This document shows positions 63,801-64,000 of a stretch of 64,000 nt of DNA, piece after piece. Position 1 is the stretch's first letter; the number at the start of each line of letters is the position of its first letter. Source of the stretch: Poindextera sp963706385 (lineage in GTDB: Bacteria > Pseudomonadota > Alphaproteobacteria > Caulobacterales > Caulobacteraceae); the NCBI GenBank assembly GCA_963706385.1, contig OY970153.1:2666001-2730000 (forward strand), in the 5' to 3' direction. The notes beneath the pieces were generated by a model, which had not been told where the DNA came from, searched no databases, and worked only from the letters and a program-made list of their open reading frames with translations. Both the position numbers and the translations under genes were made by a program.

Positions 63801-64000
63801 CCGAATCAACGCTGACGGCCGTCGAAAGTCCCGTCCCCGAACGCGAACGCCCGGCGTTCGCCGAGATGGTGGAAAGCTTGCCGGACCCGGTGCTGGTCGT
63901 CGCCGCTCGGAACGCGGACGATCCGGCCGACCGCCGGCTGGTGTTCGCCAACGCCGCCGCGCGCGAGCTGTTGCGCATCCAGAGCGAGGGCAGTCCATTG
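63797..64000 (+). CDS. PAS-domain sensor kinase, N-terminal part
   Basis: The first 68 codons are in the window and the gene runs off its end. The start ATG overlaps the pyk stop. The sequence contains AFAEMVESLPDPVLVVAARN and LVFANAAARELLRIQ, the usual start of a PAS sensor domain as in PhoR-type histidine kinases. The kinase part is not visible, so the assignment rests on this alone. Confidence 0.6.
   Translation, partial: MTESTLTAVESPVPERERPAFAEMVESLPDPVLVVAARNADDPADRRLVFANAAARELLRIQSEGSPL

Overview
The window is GC-rich alphaproteobacterial chromosome, most likely from the Caulobacterales (Caulobacter/Phenylobacterium type). The grounds are the order yebC-ruvCAB-ybgC-tolQRAB-pal-cpoB-tilS-ftsH, the serC-serA and metX-metW pairs, the phaR/phaA/phaB group, an Entner-Doudoroff gene (edd) beside glk and pyk, and alphaproteobacterial palindromic intergenic repeats. 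Most genes are housekeeping genes in tight operons with 4-base ATGA/GTGA overlaps. The organism is inferred from gene content and order only.

Layout. 1-14105: a five-residue-repeat protein, YebC, the Holliday junction RuvCAB set, the complete Tol-Pal envelope system, TilS, FtsH, folate (folP) and thiamine (thiD) genes. 14173-18547: serC, serA and purA. 18615-25417: a receiver-like protein lacking its phosphoacceptor Asp, rpoH, a pseudouridine synthase, hisI, folE, cysS, an SRPBCC protein, an IscU-like scaffold and yidD. 25414-31650: thrS, then a three-gene operon (OprB-type porin, secreted beta-propeller, Tat-exported EfeB/DyP-type haem peroxidase) preceded by a Fur-like palindrome; a diverged second copy of the thrS 3' end lies on its far side. 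31678-42409: a lipoprotein, HMG-CoA lyase-like enzyme, two glycosyltransferases, small membrane proteins, the PHB genes, a secreted protein, glyoxalase II, a methyltransferase and a PII protein. 42523-47770: a large autotransporter, metW and metX. 47868-55250: SixA-like phosphatase, DUF952 protein, pyrD, TVP38-like protein, histidine kinase, gamma-glutamyltransferase, P1 peptidase and tRNA-Arg(ACG). 55251-56545: a short lower-GC segment downstream of the tRNA with one orphan gene. 56546-64000: a secreted Gly/Met/Gln-rich protein, hldE, edd-glk-pyk and the start of a PAS-type sensor kinase.

The most interesting region is the thrS-flanked cassette (27337-31650). The 33-codon thrS tail occurs twice, at the end of the intact gene and again at 31552-31650. 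The two copies have the same length and about 82% identity, with mostly silent changes. This is what is expected if foreign DNA carrying its own thrS end recombined into the locus. The cargo encodes an outer-membrane porin and two exported proteins, one a haem peroxidase, under a likely iron-responsive operator, so it may be an iron- or haem-related envelope system.

Two core biosynthetic genes, folP and serA, each carry a single-base frameshift at a clear position. Sequencing or assembly error is the simplest explanation, but this cannot be settled from the sequence alone. No CRISPR array, insertion sequence, rRNA gene or intact integrase was seen.
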